DNA of 64,000 nt, from NCBI GenBank assembly GCA_963556495.2, contig OY747705.1, forward strand, positions 32,791,298-32,855,297. Direction: 5' to 3'. The stretch is from Valencia hispanica (Eukaryota > Chordata > Actinopteri > Cyprinodontiformes > Valenciidae). The translations under genes and the position numbers were made by a program. The notes beneath the pieces were generated by a model. The model was not told the DNA's origin. It did not search any database and worked only from the letters and a program-made list of their open reading frames with translations. Each line of letters begins with the position of its first letter. Position 1 is the first letter of the stretch. This document shows positions 1 to 12,693 of the stretch, in pieces.

Positions 1-837
1 TCGGCATCTGCCAAATCCCCCTTCTCTGGTTCAAATCATACCTCCCTGGTCGCTCTCAGTTAATTCAGCTCAAGTCATTCTCCTCCCATGAGTCTCCTCT
101 AACTTCTGGTGTTCCTTTCCCATCCCCTTTCCTTCCGAACTGTCTACATGATTTAAAATCCTCGTTTTCGTCCAACTTCCTCAAACTTAACAATAATAAA
201 GCAGAGTTTATACTCAATGGCTCGCCTTCTAATATTTCTAGGGTTAACAGTCTTTCCCTTTCCTTCAGTAACTTGATTGTCTTGCCCTCCACTGAAGTTA
301 AGGGTCTGGGTCTCATCTTCAATAGCACCTTATCCTTTCAAAAGCACATAAATAATGTAATTCGGTCCCTATACTTTCATCTTTGTAATATCCATCACCG
401 TCGCCCTTCCCTTACTCCACACTCTACAGCTATATTAGTTCACAGTCTGGTCACATCTCATCTCGACTACTGTAATCCTCTTTTCCTTGGTCTTCCTCAC
501 AGATTGCTTCACAAACTCCAGTTGGTCCAAAATTCTGCTGCCCGCTTGATTACAAAAACTCCCTACTACCACATCACCCCAGTTCTTCATCAACTGCATT
601 GGTTTCCCATAACTTTGAGAACCATTTTTAAAATAATCCTTTTCAGTTTTAAGGCCATTGATCATCTTGCCCCTCCGTATCTATCTGACCTCTTCCGCAT
701 TGCTGTTCCCTCAGATCCTCTTCATCTTACTCCCCCTATTTTTCCCCTTGTCGCTATGAGAGCCAGAGCTTTTAGTTACTCTGCCTCCAAACTTTGGAAC
801 TCTCTCCCACCTGACCTTCGAAATACTGACTTCCTTC
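1..837 (+). mobile_element. L2-like LINE, 3' part of reverse transcriptase (broken)
   Basis: Reading frame 273-838 carries the C-terminal part of a non-LTR reverse transcriptase typical of the L2/CR1 group: LDYCNPLFLGLP, QNSAARLITKTP, HITPVLHQLHWFPI, FKAIDHLAPPYLSDL and SASKLWNSLPPDLRN. Upstream, another frame shows the FKSYLPGRSQ type block, so the copy is frameshifted and also cut by the window start. At 838 it is interrupted by a hAT-like sequence; the tail resumes near 1343. Confidence 0.8.
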
Positions 838-1342
838 TAGGGCTGGGCGATATGGCCTCAAATCTATATTGCGATAAAATCTAAAGTGTGTACGATAACA
901 ATATCTATTGCGATATATTATTGTCTTTTCTTTTATACATGTCAATATGACTTTTTATGAACATTCTCACTTTCCAGATACATTGCAGCAGAACAACTTC
1001 AAGAAAATATAGAATGACATTCAAAGATCATTCATTGTGCAAAATGCATTAAAAAAAAATCTAATCCTTTTCCAAAAAACGGAACACAAATTCTCACAAC
1101 ATAAAGGTGAAGATATTTTAAATAAATTAAAAGCTAAATGTTATGAAAACACAAAGTTTAAAATCGTCTGCTTTCCTTGTTATTTGTTGTTTATAAATTT
1201 AATATTGCACAAAAATAAACCTGCACACATCTGAGTTAAAAATGCTTCAAGTTCAACAAGTTTCTTTTCCGTTAAATGGAAAACTGCAAACCGCGTAAGA
1301 CCAGTATAGTCAAAATCTCTACCTTTGGCTAAATTTATATCT
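838..1342. mobile_element. hAT-like non-autonomous insertion in the LINE
   Basis: Begins tagggctgggcgatatggcc, the classic terminal sequence of fish hAT-derived repeats, followed by gcgatatatt motifs. It interrupts the LINE frame just after PPDLRN. I could not find a matching inverted right end or an 8-bp duplication, so the right boundary is only where LINE-like sequence resumes. Confidence 0.5.
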
Positions 1343-1500
1343 GTTTAAATCCAATCTTAAGACTCACTTGTTCAAACTTGCTTTTAATTAGTAATCCCCT
1401 TATAAGTCTGTTCTTAATTGTTTTGATTCTTTTGGTTTGTTTGCTTGTATTTCTAATTTTGTATTGCTCTCTTTCTCTGTACTTGGGTGATCTAAAAGGG
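1343..1500 (+). mobile_element. L2-like LINE tail, resumed
   Basis: The bases read FKSNLKTHLFKLAFN and stop, the usual end of the same reverse transcriptase family, followed by a T-rich 3' tail. It continues the copy broken at 838. Confidence 0.65.
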
Positions 1501-2048
1501 GCTTCAAAAAGTGTATTATTATAATCTATTGGCAATCTATGTTGATCTATTTTTTAACCTCAAATTTAGACATTTATTTTATGCTACAAGATTTTGGAAA
1601 TCACTGAAGTTGTGTCAGATCCTTTTGGATCTTTAGGCTTTGTTTTTCTTTTCAGCTCATCAGTAGCGTCTAATGAACTAACATCTGTAGCACACAAACT
1701 TTCAAGTCCTCTGTCTTTGAAAACTACAAAAAACGTTACTGAAACACCTAATCCACTATGATTGTTTTGAAAGTAGAGTTCAGAGGCTACCAATGACTAA
1801 TGCATGCAGCACACACAAGCAGACATACTCAGACTGCACAAATGGGATGTGTGAAGAAAAGCTGTTGCTTTAAGTACTCAGGATTATAAATATGCCTAAA
1901 AATGTTAATTTCAACAGATCAGTTTTCTTTACCTCATTGAAAATGTTGACGAGTCACAACAGCCCTAGAACTTATTTGTCTGTTTTGATCAATGTTTTAT
2001 GTTGTTCAGTGAGAAAAAGTTGAAAACGCAGCATGCTGATTGATTTAA

Positions 2049-2261
<213 letters not shown>

Positions 2262-2551
2262 TGACTTAGAGCCACGCATGTCCACTTAGAGGATGACAAA
2301 CTTTTATAAAGAAATAAAAAAGAACAATATGTATTGCCTAGTACATTCTAAACAAAACCGGCTTGATTTATGATCATAGAAGGAAATGTGGAGGCCATAA
2401 ACAATTTGGGAATAAACTAAAAGACATTGTTCTTTATTAGGCGGCTGTACTGCACATATGTTTGATGCATTGAGCACTTTGTTGCAGACTGTTTATTTTA
2501 CATCACGTGAGACTTTGTACTCGGTGCCAGTGTTCATTCTGTTAAAGTTAG

Positions 2552-2746
<195 letters not shown>

Positions 2747-3166
2747 TAATACTGGCAGGGAGACAGGTTTACCCACTTGGCTGTAAAGCACATCCAAAGG
2801 GTTTTGTAGCTTTAAAAAAAAAAAGAATTCTATGTATTTTTGTACTGTAATAAGAATATTTAAATTTTTGTTTGATGTAAACTTTCTATAGAAATTGTAT
2901 GATTCTTTTTGAAGGTTCAAAAGCACAAAACTTGAGTACAAAGAAGTTTACAAAGCAGCAGAAATCCCATTTGCTCCCATAGCTCTGTTTCTGTTGTATA
3001 TCACTGATGTTTTACTTGTTCTCCTGTAGGGGGTGGTGTCTGTAAACTAAATTTACACATGAGAGTAACAGGGGAGCTGCTTTTTTTATCAGAAGCCACA
3101 TCAATCAAAATGATGATGAGGTCCGTTTTATCATTTTATCTAATTACTCTGCTTGTTTTGATTAAG

Positions 3167-3231
3167 GTGAGTGACGTGAATGATGACGTTAGACGAGCGG
3201 CTGTTGAGTCCATTGGCTTTATCCTTTTCAG
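3167..3231 (+). CDS. psmd1: PSMD1 coding exon before the HTR2B-bearing intron
   Basis: Reads VSDVNDDVRRAAVESIGFILF plus two bases (AG) of a split Arg codon. The acceptor is attaag and the donor is gtagga at 3232. The next exon, at 17798, supplies the third base of the Arg codon, so this 14.6-kb intron is a true PSMD1 intron and contains the whole antisense HTR2B gene. Confidence 0.95.
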
Positions 3232-3611
3232 GTAGGATCCAGTCTTAATTCCTTCAGCTTTACCAGTATGCTTTTCACAAAGGCATTTTCAGCACAAATA
3301 CTTCAACATAATTTAACTAATGCTTTGTGTTACAAAGTTGAGACTTAATTAAGCTTTACTTTAGTAAAATGTACTTTTGGTATGATTGGTACCAGATTGA
3401 AAACAGGTTGTCAATATTTTATTTTATGTTTTTATGACTGTTTCTCCATTTTCTGTTTCACAAAATGGAGTTATTTCACTTTATACCACACAGCAACAGA
3501 AATAAAGATTTATTTAGTTCCTTTTCCTTATCCCAGATAGATCTGGTACAGTAATAAATGAAAGCTGATGAATCCCCAATTAGAGAACGCCTCATGTTTA
3601 TTTCACAGCTA

Positions 3612-4838
3612 CAGTGTCTTTCAAAAGTATTCATTCCCCTTCAACTTTTTGTCACTTTTATTTGCATATCACAACCACAAATCTCAATGATGAGATTCTT
3701 TACTGATAGACCGACACAGAGCAGCGCATAAATGTTAAGTGGAAGAGAAATTATGCAGTGTTTTTCATTTGTTACAAATAAAACTAAAAATTTTGTGCAG
3801 TATTTTCTCTGATGCCCCAAAATAAAATCCAGGCAACCAACTTCCTTCAGAAGTCTAATTAACAATTGAAGTCCACCTGTGTTTAATTTAGCTCAGTATG
3901 AATCGTGTTGTTCTGTGAGGGCTTCAGAAATCTCTAACAACAAACGGCATCATGAAGGCCAAGGAACACAGCTGATTGGTCAGGGATGAAGTTGTGGAGA
4001 AGTTTAGAGCAGGATTAGTTTATCAAACAATATTTCAAGCTCTGAATATTGCACAGAGCACTGTAAGATACATAATTTAAAAATAGAAAAACTGTGGCAC
4101 AAACGCACGTGGCATGAAAAAAAGTAATCTGGTCACATGAGACTTGAAATAAATTTGTTGACTTGCATGCGAAAAGCTGTGTTGCAAAAAAAAATAAAAC
4201 ATGCACAGCAACAAAAGCTATGGTGAAACATGGTGGTGGTGGCTTCATGCTGTGGGGGGAAGCTTGTCTTCTACAGGAACTGGGAAGGTGGTCGGTGTTG
4301 ATAAGAAAATGGATGCAGCTAAATGCAGGACAATTCTGGAAGAAATCTTCAAAAGACGTTGCATTAGGGTTTATAAATACCTTCCAGCAGGACAACGACC
4401 CTAAACATACTGCCAGATCTGATTCAGATGAACAAATATCGATGGCTTACAGTGGCCTAGTTAAAGTCCAGACTCAAATCCAATAGAGAAACTGTGGAAA
4501 GGTGTAAAAATGCTGTTCAGAGGCTCTCCACCTAACTGAGCTTGAGCTGTTTTATGGAGAAACATGCGTTTTTAGACTACAGATGTTCAAAGCTGCTTGA
4601 GAAACTAACGACCTGCAGTTGTATTATGTGTATAAATATTTCTGTACTGGCTTGCTTTGAAGATATTTAATTAAAGAAATTTGAAAATGAAGGGTAATTT
4701 CCTTCCACTTTACAATCATAACCTAGGTTTTGTTGATTTATCACATAATTGAGTATAAATGAGAATTGAGGTTGTATTTGTGACAATCAGAAATGCAAAA
4801 AAATATAAAAGTGGTAAGAATACTTTAGCAATGCATTG
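3612..4838 (+). mobile_element. Tc1-like element, degenerate
   Basis: Flanked by TA on both sides. The left end is cagtgtctttcaaaagtatt; the right end is its inverted, decayed counterpart ending at gcattg. Inside on the + strand are pieces of a transposase in several frames: AMVKHGGGGFMLWG near 4220, and QQDNDPKHTA near 4385 with the catalytic Asp. Indels break the frame, so it cannot make a working transposase. Confidence 0.8.
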
Positions 4839-4839
4839 T

Positions 4840-5760
4840 ATTTACAGGGACTTTTCTGTTTTAACATTAATACGAATTTAATTATGAAATCCAAGCATTG
4901 TTTAATAGCACGTCAAATAAAAATCAGTGTGTACACATTTAAGTACAAAAAAGGCTCTGAATAGTGTAAGTGATCAATTTGCTGCTAGAAAACCCCCCAT
5001 AAATCTCCTTTTTGTTTAGAAAGTCATTGAACCGCAGTATTACATTTGGTCCACACTTTTCCTACCCCAGTGACTCATTTAGTGCATGCACACTCCCAGG
5101 CAATCGGGTCAACTCCAAGTTTTGAGTCTACCGTGTTTCTCTTTTTCATTATAAATAAATAGATCTCTTGAAAGGAGTCGGTGGCCTCACCAAAAATAAA
5201 CCTAACAATTTAAGGTTGAAGTTTCTTTAGTGCTGTGTAAATCTGGAATTTCTCACTAGTTAATATTTTCTCAATTTGGCTAAATTTAAAGCTTCTTTGG
5301 CAAATCTGCAAAACAATCTAGCTTGGCAAGCGCACTTCCACATTTACGTGGCTCCTTCAATCATTACTCACTATCATTTTGCCACTTGAACACCACTGGT
5401 GTGAGAGGTTTTCCGCACAATAATGTCAGAGAAGGAGAAACAGCCGGCTGCTACCACTTCAACTTTAGGAAAGACTACCAGAGTCCCAAAAAACGCCATT
5501 TCAAGTCGCGAAAAGTAAGACTGGTGACCAAACCGTGACTGGTATTTTTGCACTCTCTCGTTAACTGTAGCAATGCACGTTCTTAAATCAGGGGGGAGGG
5601 GGCATGGCCTAGGGATGATAGCCGACGGGAGGGGAGAGAGAAAGCTGGCTTCTTCAGATTTGGAATAGCAGCTTTAATCTAAGCCAGAACTGGTATCCTT
5701 TTGGATTGCTTTTGCCATTATTTGGTATATGAACACAAAGAAATTGCAGATGAACACAAT
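4840..5760. other. PSMD1 intron, nothing recognised
   Basis: Between the Tc1 copy at 3612 and the hAT-like MITE at 5761. No coding signal, hairpin or repeat could be identified with confidence. Confidence 0.5.
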
Positions 5761-6084
5761 TAAGGCTGCACAATACATTGCGAATATATGTCAATATCCG
5801 TATGTGCAACATTCATATCGCAGAGGATTGTTTGGAGTACAATAATGGTTGGCTGATTTATTCAGTGTGTTAATATTTTGCCAGCTAGACAGAGTTTCTT
5901 GGCTGCAGATTCTCCCACTGGACATAAATGGCATTGCCCAAAATACTAAAGGTCACAGAGAGATAGAAGCATAGATGGAAAAGAGAGGAAAGAAGAAAAT
6001 AGGCATATAACGCAACTGATATCGTTATCACATTATTTACCAATATTATCGCCATTGCAAGATTTTCTAATATCTTGCAGCCCT
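5761..6084. mobile_element. hAT-like MITE
   Basis: The left end taaggctgcacaata and the reversed right end tagggctgcaagata match at 12 of 15 bases. The interior is rich in gcgatat-type motifs typical of hAT-derived fish MITEs. The flanking 8-mers match poorly, so the copy is old or the ends are slightly misplaced. Confidence 0.6.
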
Positions 6085-6810
6085 AATATCATTGCACTTC
6101 CCTCTTGTTAGCAGTTTAGGTCTGCGGAACCAGAAATTGTTCCCTGACAGATTCTATTCCCCTCAAACTTTATTTTACAATTTCTCTAAAGGCAATATCT
6201 TGGCATCCCGTTGTGCAGTTTTTGGTTGTCTAAAAGGCAGAAGTCAGCAAAAAAAAGTATTTTTTTTATTAAGGAACATTCAGGTTTCCATTGTATCTCT
6301 TTGTTCGTTCTTATGTACACACGGATAATCCAAAACTATTTATAACATGTCAAACCAGCAGGCTGCTATACACATACAGGAGAACTTCCCAATCATTCAG
6401 CAAATTAAATTATCATTTAGAAGAGTGTTAGGAATTTGCCCTTTACAGAAGAGATTCTTATTGTTTTAAAATGTAAGCATGTGGTCTGAGAGGGTTTACA
6501 GCATATTTAGACAGTCTAGATTTAAGGATCAGCATAGGAATATGTTGTTATATATGACATTCGGGGATTGTCCAGGTTGTCATGTCTTCTGTCCTGAATT
6601 TGACGGAATAGGTTCCTATTCATCACAGTCTGTTCATTTTGTGAAACTGATGATTATTATTTTTAGCTCTTTTCTGTCTGGAAAGTGAAACTTTCTCTTC
6701 ATGTATATCAACACATTACATTAGAAATATTATTGCTGTGAGCAACAGTCTACAGAGATTATCCATATATTGTTTCATGGATTTAAAGTTGAAAACAGAC
6801 TTGATGCAAC

Positions 6811-7686
6811 AATGGCTTGCAAAAGTTTTCATACCCCTTTAGATTTTGTTTCCCTTTTTCTGAAGTTGCATCCTCAAAAATGAATGCACTGTATTTGGGA
6901 TTTTTAATGTGAGAAAGTTGATAATTGTAAAGTTGAAGGAAATTATACCCCTAAATAAAACCCATTGCCTTCAGAACTCAATTAATTGGTGAATAGTCCA
7001 CATTTTGTTTAATTTCATCCCAGTATAGATCCAACTGTTCTGTGAAGGCCTCAGAGGTTTGTTAGATAATCCAGAGAGTGAGTGTATCAATCAGAGAAAT
7101 GGCCATAGGTTCCATGGTTACTCTGGAGGAGCTACAGATATCTACAGCTCACAGGGGAGAATATGTTAATGGGACAGCTGGGAACAGCATAAAGAAGAAA
7201 GCCATAAGACATCCTGTTTGAAGTTTGCTACAAGGCATGTAGGGGACGCGACGCAACACAACCATAGGGAAGAACATGCTCTGGTCAAACATGACCAATG
7301 GTGAATTTAAGCCCTACTTCCGGAACAACCTCTGTAACAGAAAACCGAAGACACATCACCCAGAACACACCATCCTCAGGGAGAAACATGATTGGGGTAG
7401 TATCATACTTTGGGGACACCTAGCAGGAACAGGAGATTTGATTTTTAAAGTAGATTGGAGCTAAATACAGGATAATTATGAAATAATGGTTATAAACATA
7501 CAGCTTTATATCAAAGTATGTTTATCTTAATGTGGCCCAGTCAAAGTCCAGACTTTTTCAGATCCTAAATTGTAAAATATTTTGGAAAAATATGTAAGCT
7601 TTTTTATTCACTTCATAATTATTCAATACTTTGTGGATTTAACATGACAAAATGTTTAAGGGGTGGTAAAACATTTGCAAGCCAAT
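6811..7686 (+). mobile_element. Tc1-like element, internally deleted
   Basis: Imperfect inverted ends: tggcttgcaaaagttttcat on the left (6813) and the reverse complement form acatttgcaagcca ending near 7684. Transposase remnants include NRKPKTHHPEHT and HDWGSIILWG near 7340-7420. At under 0.9 kb it is about half the family length. Confidence 0.75.
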
Positions 7687-7830
7687 GTAGGTTTTGTTCT
7701 CATGGACTTGTAAACCATCAGGGCAATGTCACAAGTTCACTACCTTTTTTCAGTATTATGGGCAAGCCTTTGTCTTTGAGTTTAAATATGCACCATAAAA
7801 CATATCCATGCCATGTTTAACTCTTTGCAT

Positions 7831-8780
7831 TTATACACAGCTTACATGTTCTTCCTGCTTAAAATCTTCATCTTCAGTCAAAAGGGTTGTGTTTAATAAA
7901 ACACCACCTGGTGACTGTACAGTTTGCTGGCATCTTAGAGGACTTTGGTAGCCCACTCTTCCAATGCCATTCTTCATTCCTCGCTTCATGAACAGTTTTG
8001 AGTTCTCTGCCATGGAAGATTTAAACGAAATGCTTGTGAGGGTCCAGTCTGCAGCGGTTGAGCCGAGCTGCCGTCCCAGCCCGTCTCTCGGACTGTTTTT
8101 GTAGTTGCAGGTGATGTAACGTGTGAAAGCTTCCCTGAAGGTTTTATTGAAGAGTGTGTAGACCAGGGGGTTGATCCCTGATGACACATAACCAACCCAT
8201 ACAAAAATCTCCATCAGGCGGGAAATTAGTTTCTCAACGCAGCTGGAGCACAGTGCAGACGTGATATTTGTTATGAAAAAAGGGCACCACATGACGACAA
8301 ACAGGAGGAAGACTATGCCCAGCACCTTTGAGGCTCGCTGCTCATTGCTTAGAGTCTGCATTGACTTCTTGCCCATCGTTGACATTCTGCGAAAGGATAT
8401 TTCTTTCTCCGTCGGAGTGTTCGTCATCCCCGCGTTTGGTTTTTCTTGAAGCCTGGGAATTTTGATATCCAGCATGTCCATTTGCTCAGCTTGAGGTGAA
8501 GTTAAAGCCGGGTCGCTTTGAAAGACTGTGGAGATCGGCGAGGAGCTGAAGCGCTGAGTTACCTTTGACCGGAGCAAATAAACCTTTTTGCGCAACACTT
8601 GCACAGTGAGAAGGTAGATGATCATCATGATGGTCAAGGGGATGAAGAATGCCGTCAAGGAGCCGAAAATGATGAACTCTGAGAAGGTCTCTGGTTTCAG
8701 CAGGCATGTGTGGTTACTGTTGAAGGTGATGTTATTGTGAAGATTCCTCAGCCCCTTTATTGGGATTGGGATTGCAATAC
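7831..8780 (-). CDS. htr2b: HTR2B coding exon 3 (helices 4-7 and C-tail)
   Basis: The acceptor is tttcccag. The split codon becomes TGT, so residue 150 is Cys where human has Gly (ISI-C-IAIPIPIKG). Then come helix 5 (FGSLTAFFIPLTIMMIIY), a third intracellular loop, NEQRASKVLGIVF, WCPFFITNIT, helix 7 with GYVSSGINPLVYTLFNKTF, and a tail with MAENSKLF and a VSCV end before TAA at 7831-7833. The intracellular loop and distal tail diverge most from human. Confidence 0.95.
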
Positions 8781-9949
8781 CTGGGAAACGGAAAATGTAG
8801 TTAATGCTTGCAGAAAGACACACTAATAGTAATTACAGTTTCTACCATGCTAAACATTAAAATTGTATTTAAACATGTTTACAGATGCATCAAATTAGTA
8901 AAAGGATATTTAAGGGGTTTGATCCTTTCCACGTTGGTGAATGTGCTTAAAACACAGCTAGCTTTCTCTTAAGCCACTTTTACCAGCCTATCATAAGATT
9001 TTTTTTTTATCCTGGAGATTAGGATTTGTTTGGTCAAGTATAACGCTATTGTTTTTGTTGCTGGTTCATTTTTAATACCCAATGATTCATGAGGAAACTT
9101 CACATGATAAATTGGCCACAGTACAACTTTCCATCTATTTACTCACCTACCCCATCTATTTCCCATAAGTAAGATTTTCTTTTTATGACTGACAAGTATT
9201 TTACTCTTGACTTGTTTTGGTTTAAGAATCTTAAATCAAAAGCTTGGCTTTAAGAGGAATATACTAACTGAATAAAAGTTACTACTCTCGAGATTTGTTT
9301 GACTAATACTTGGTTTAGGGGTGAGCAATTCAATTTCGCAAAAGGCCACATAACTAATGTTTAAGATCATTGGCTGGACTCAATTATTCCCCAGAATTAT
9401 TTGATATTGAACTTCAGTAAAACTAAAATGTGACGTACACTGTCAACTACAACTTAATGTTGTTTTACTGTAAGTAATTGTCTTTTTAGACACAATAAAA
9501 CCAGCTGTAATCCCAGAGAACTGCAGTCCGTTCCCCACATGCCGGTTTAAGTTTTGAGTCCAACAAATGCTTGGTTAGGACTGTACCTCATTAGGGGTTC
9601 TGTACTGTTTTACGAGCTTGGGTACAATCATCTGTTTTAGGTGTGGGCATCTAATGTAGACTCCATCCAACAGGCTGGATATGTTATTGGGATGCGAACT
9701 ATGAATCAAACATTCAATTGTGACATCACTACTTGCGAGAAGCACGAGTCATGTAGTCCATCACGTTTATTGTTGCACTTGTAGGATGCAACGTTGGACG
9801 TTTCAGTTTAACCCTGCCTGCTTTGTGACAGCCCAGCTAGTGGTGGAAATGCTCTCCTGAATATGCCAGACCATAAAATAACGTAGCAAATTTCACAGAC
9901 TCTTGTCGAACTGCTCAGTGAAAACGTGGCATAAGTGTACTAAGCTGGG
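8781..9949. other. HTR2B intron 2, unassigned part
   Basis: AT-rich intron between coding exons 2 and 3, ahead of the Tc1 fragment. No element boundaries or coding frames recognised. Confidence 0.5.
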
Positions 9950-10272
9950 GTGTCAAAACCTTAGAAATGGCTCTGTAGCCCTTTCCAGACTGATGGATGC
10001 CATCTGCTCTTGTGCTGCTTTTTAAAATATCTTTTAGCCTACTTTACGTTGTCAGACATGTTTTTATTGTGTGATCTTGATTCTATAGGTATGATAGTTG
10101 TCAGGCATGGGGGTGGCTAGTGAAACTAAACCACATAAAGCTCAAAATCAGAATTTGAAAACTCTGGTTTTCTTTGTCTAATAATATAACTTTTTTTCTT
10201 TTGATCTGAAACATTTAAGTGTGGGAAAACGGGAGAAATCTGTAAGGTGGCAAATACTTTTGCACTGTACAA
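9950..10272 (-). mobile_element. Tc1-like terminal fragment in HTR2B intron 2
   Basis: On the - strand this holds a Tc1 end (caaatacttttgcactgtac region) followed by the start of a transposase: sequence around 9960-10000 matches the helix-turn-helix coding block of a common fish Tc1 family. It is truncated and lies about 100 bases from HTR2B exon 2. Confidence 0.65.
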
Positions 10273-10376
10273 CCAAGCTTGCATAGTAGTCTTCTTGTAG
10301 TCCTGGGGCAACTAAAATGCAGAGGTCATAAAATAGCCAGTTCTTTACTAACGGGGAAGATGAATAATAAGCTTAC

Positions 10377-10577
10377 AAATGGATATGACCCAAACGAGTG
10401 TGATCTTGGCCAAGGCTTTGGCTCTGGATTTGTACTGGCTGTGTTGGATCGGCTTCTTGATGGCAATGTAGCGATCCAGGGAGATGGCACATAGGTGCAT
10501 GATGGACGCTGTGGAGAAGAGCACATCAAGGAAGAGCCAGATTGGGCAGAGGAAATCCGGAAGAGGCCATCTAGAGT
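10377..10577 (-). CDS. htr2b: HTR2B coding exon 2 (helix 3, DRY, helix 4)
   Basis: The acceptor is ccttttcag. The exon completes the split Asn codon and reads [17 protein letters not shown] through [20 protein letters not shown] to [14 protein letters not shown], ending with one base of a split codon. The donor is gtaagc. It holds the ligand-anchoring Asp100 and the DRY motif. The 201 bases fit as two, 66 codons, one. Confidence 0.95.
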
Positions 10578-12160
10578 CTGAAAAGGAGATGAGATGAAGG
10601 TTAATCCTAAATATCAACTATTTCCTTGTACAGTAATTTTCACTGGTTTGACTAGGTCTTTAAAACTAGCAGCCACGTTTCAGAGCTTGTTGTTGTTTTT
10701 TTTAAGTTGATAAAACCTTTTCTCAGTATTATGGGAGATTCAGCACTACTGTACAAGTATCAGTCATGTAAAAAAATTGATGTTTGTTTATGCTTGTGAG
10801 GAATGTCTTTACTGGAAACTGAGGGTTCACTGACTGTTTATGGAGCTAAAAGTTCTTCATGTAGATTGTGGCTTAGACTCTGCTCAACAGTAGTGTTTAT
10901 TTTGACTTCCAGGCATAAAACTGGCAAGAAATTTGTTCTGGTTTTTGTCTCCCACTCCATTAACTTTACAAAAGACCGTTTGTGGAAATATTTCATATAT
11001 GTTTTTGTCTTATTATTATGATTATGTCCACTTATGTTTTAAACTATGTGTTTGGGGAGGGGTTACTCACCGTTTTGGTCAGTTTGGAAGGATTTAATTG
11101 ACAATTACTGCTCTCTCTGTTTGAGTGGGAACTCTCTGGAGGTTTGGTGAAATGTTAATTAAATTTGTCACGAGAATAAACAGAATAGGCTGTGAAAGTC
11201 ACCTAGCCACAGGCGAGCTTTTCATTTTGTTCAACTGAAATGGGAATGTCTGAATCATACAATTTTGTCATAATATTTGACTTTGTCAGCAACTTGTCTG
11301 CAGGCTGCTGCTTGGTTGTGGTCACTTAGTTTACAGAAGCATTTGATCTACAACTTAGTTCATTTTAAATCTGTTTTAACTGGCTTCTTTTGTCTCTATA
11401 TAAACATTTTAAAACTAAATATCACTAGTTATAATTTCCAGCATTTTCTCATTCTTACATGTGCTCATTCAGAGTTACAGAGATCTGAGCTTGATGATAC
11501 AGTTTTATTTGTATTTGTAAATGATTAGAAAACTACAAAATAGCAATAGAAACTTCTTGAATGACTTCTTGTTTGGCCTTGCTTCTTTTGTTACCATCAA
11601 CACTGTAATTCCAGACAAACATGCACACATTTTTTTTGGGAAGGTTAGGTTTTAGGGTATGTTGGAGAAATGTACTGGCAGGATTCGCCTGCTCTGTGAC
11701 TTTGTAATTCTGGGTGAGGAATCCAGGTGGGATTATGAAGTAACAAAACTATAAGCCCCATGATGATTTGAAGCAATAAGTCCTGACAAGGGGAAATCCT
11801 CCTCGTACCTCCAGCTGTTCTGACACACTTAAAGTGGCCCTGGCATGAAATTAGCATTTTTTGAGTTTTTTGGTCATATTTGTTAGTTTCCTCAGCCTGC
11901 CTATGTCCCCTAAGGGGTTAAAATGACTGATTAGTGTTTCCTTTGTCCCCGGGTATGTCTGCCTACATAGTGAAATTAGCACTCAGAAACGGGCTGTTTT
12001 GCAGTTCGGCATATGACCTCACGTTTCGACATATGTCGTCACTGAGTTCCAGCCAATTACCCCCTTCTCTGAACTACAGTCACCAAGTCCCTCCCCCGCG
12101 GCGCATATTACAACCTAAACAACGAGAGCTACGGTAAAAGGCAAACAAGAAACCGACAGC

Positions 12161-12397
12161 ATGGAGTCCAGACCGCATCAACACTGTCTTCCCCTCTTCC
12201 GAGCCACTGAAAAGCTTGTGGATGGACTTTATTTATGCAGGGAATGTACCCGACCGACTCCCGAAGCGTGTGGCAAACATTTCTCTGACGGATGTTTTAT
12301 TAACTTGGGACAATACAGCAGTGGATTTGCAGATCGTCTTAAACTTTTACCAGGATCAATACCAACCCTCCGTGAACCAGCAAATATCCCTATACAA
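12161..12397 (+). pseudogene. THAP-like zinc finger relic
   Basis: Two overlapping frames are needed. One gives WMDFIYAGNVPDRLPKR, like the second half of a THAP fold after its invariant Trp. The other gives CGKHFSDGCFINLGQ and RLKLLPGSIPTL, like the Cys-x2-His pair and the C-terminal AVPT-type motif of THAP domains. A frameshift separates the two parts, so it is not a working protein. The first Cys pair is not convincing. It may be the first exon of an ancestral transposase. Confidence 0.5.
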
Positions 12398-12673
12398 GTA
12401 AGTTGCCTATATTGCCGCAATAATGTCCTTCAGCTGTTATATACCAGTGTTTCCCAAACATGACGAATCTGTGACGCTGCGCCACAGATTAAACTCCGAC
12501 CGCCACAGATTCAACACCGACCAAAATAAAAATAAAATAAAAATCAACACCGACCGTCACACGTTGCTTTTATTTTTTATTTTTTACGCTATTTAAAACA
12601 CGCAGCGTATTCATTCTCTGCTCTCTTTTCGTCTCTGTCACTCACGCGTCTCTCGCTCGCTCACTTGCACACC

Positions 12674-12693
12674 TACACACACACACACACACA
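12674..12693. repeat. Short (CA)n
   Basis: About ten CA units inside the TTAA element, followed by a second short ACAC run near 12731. Confidence 0.7.
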
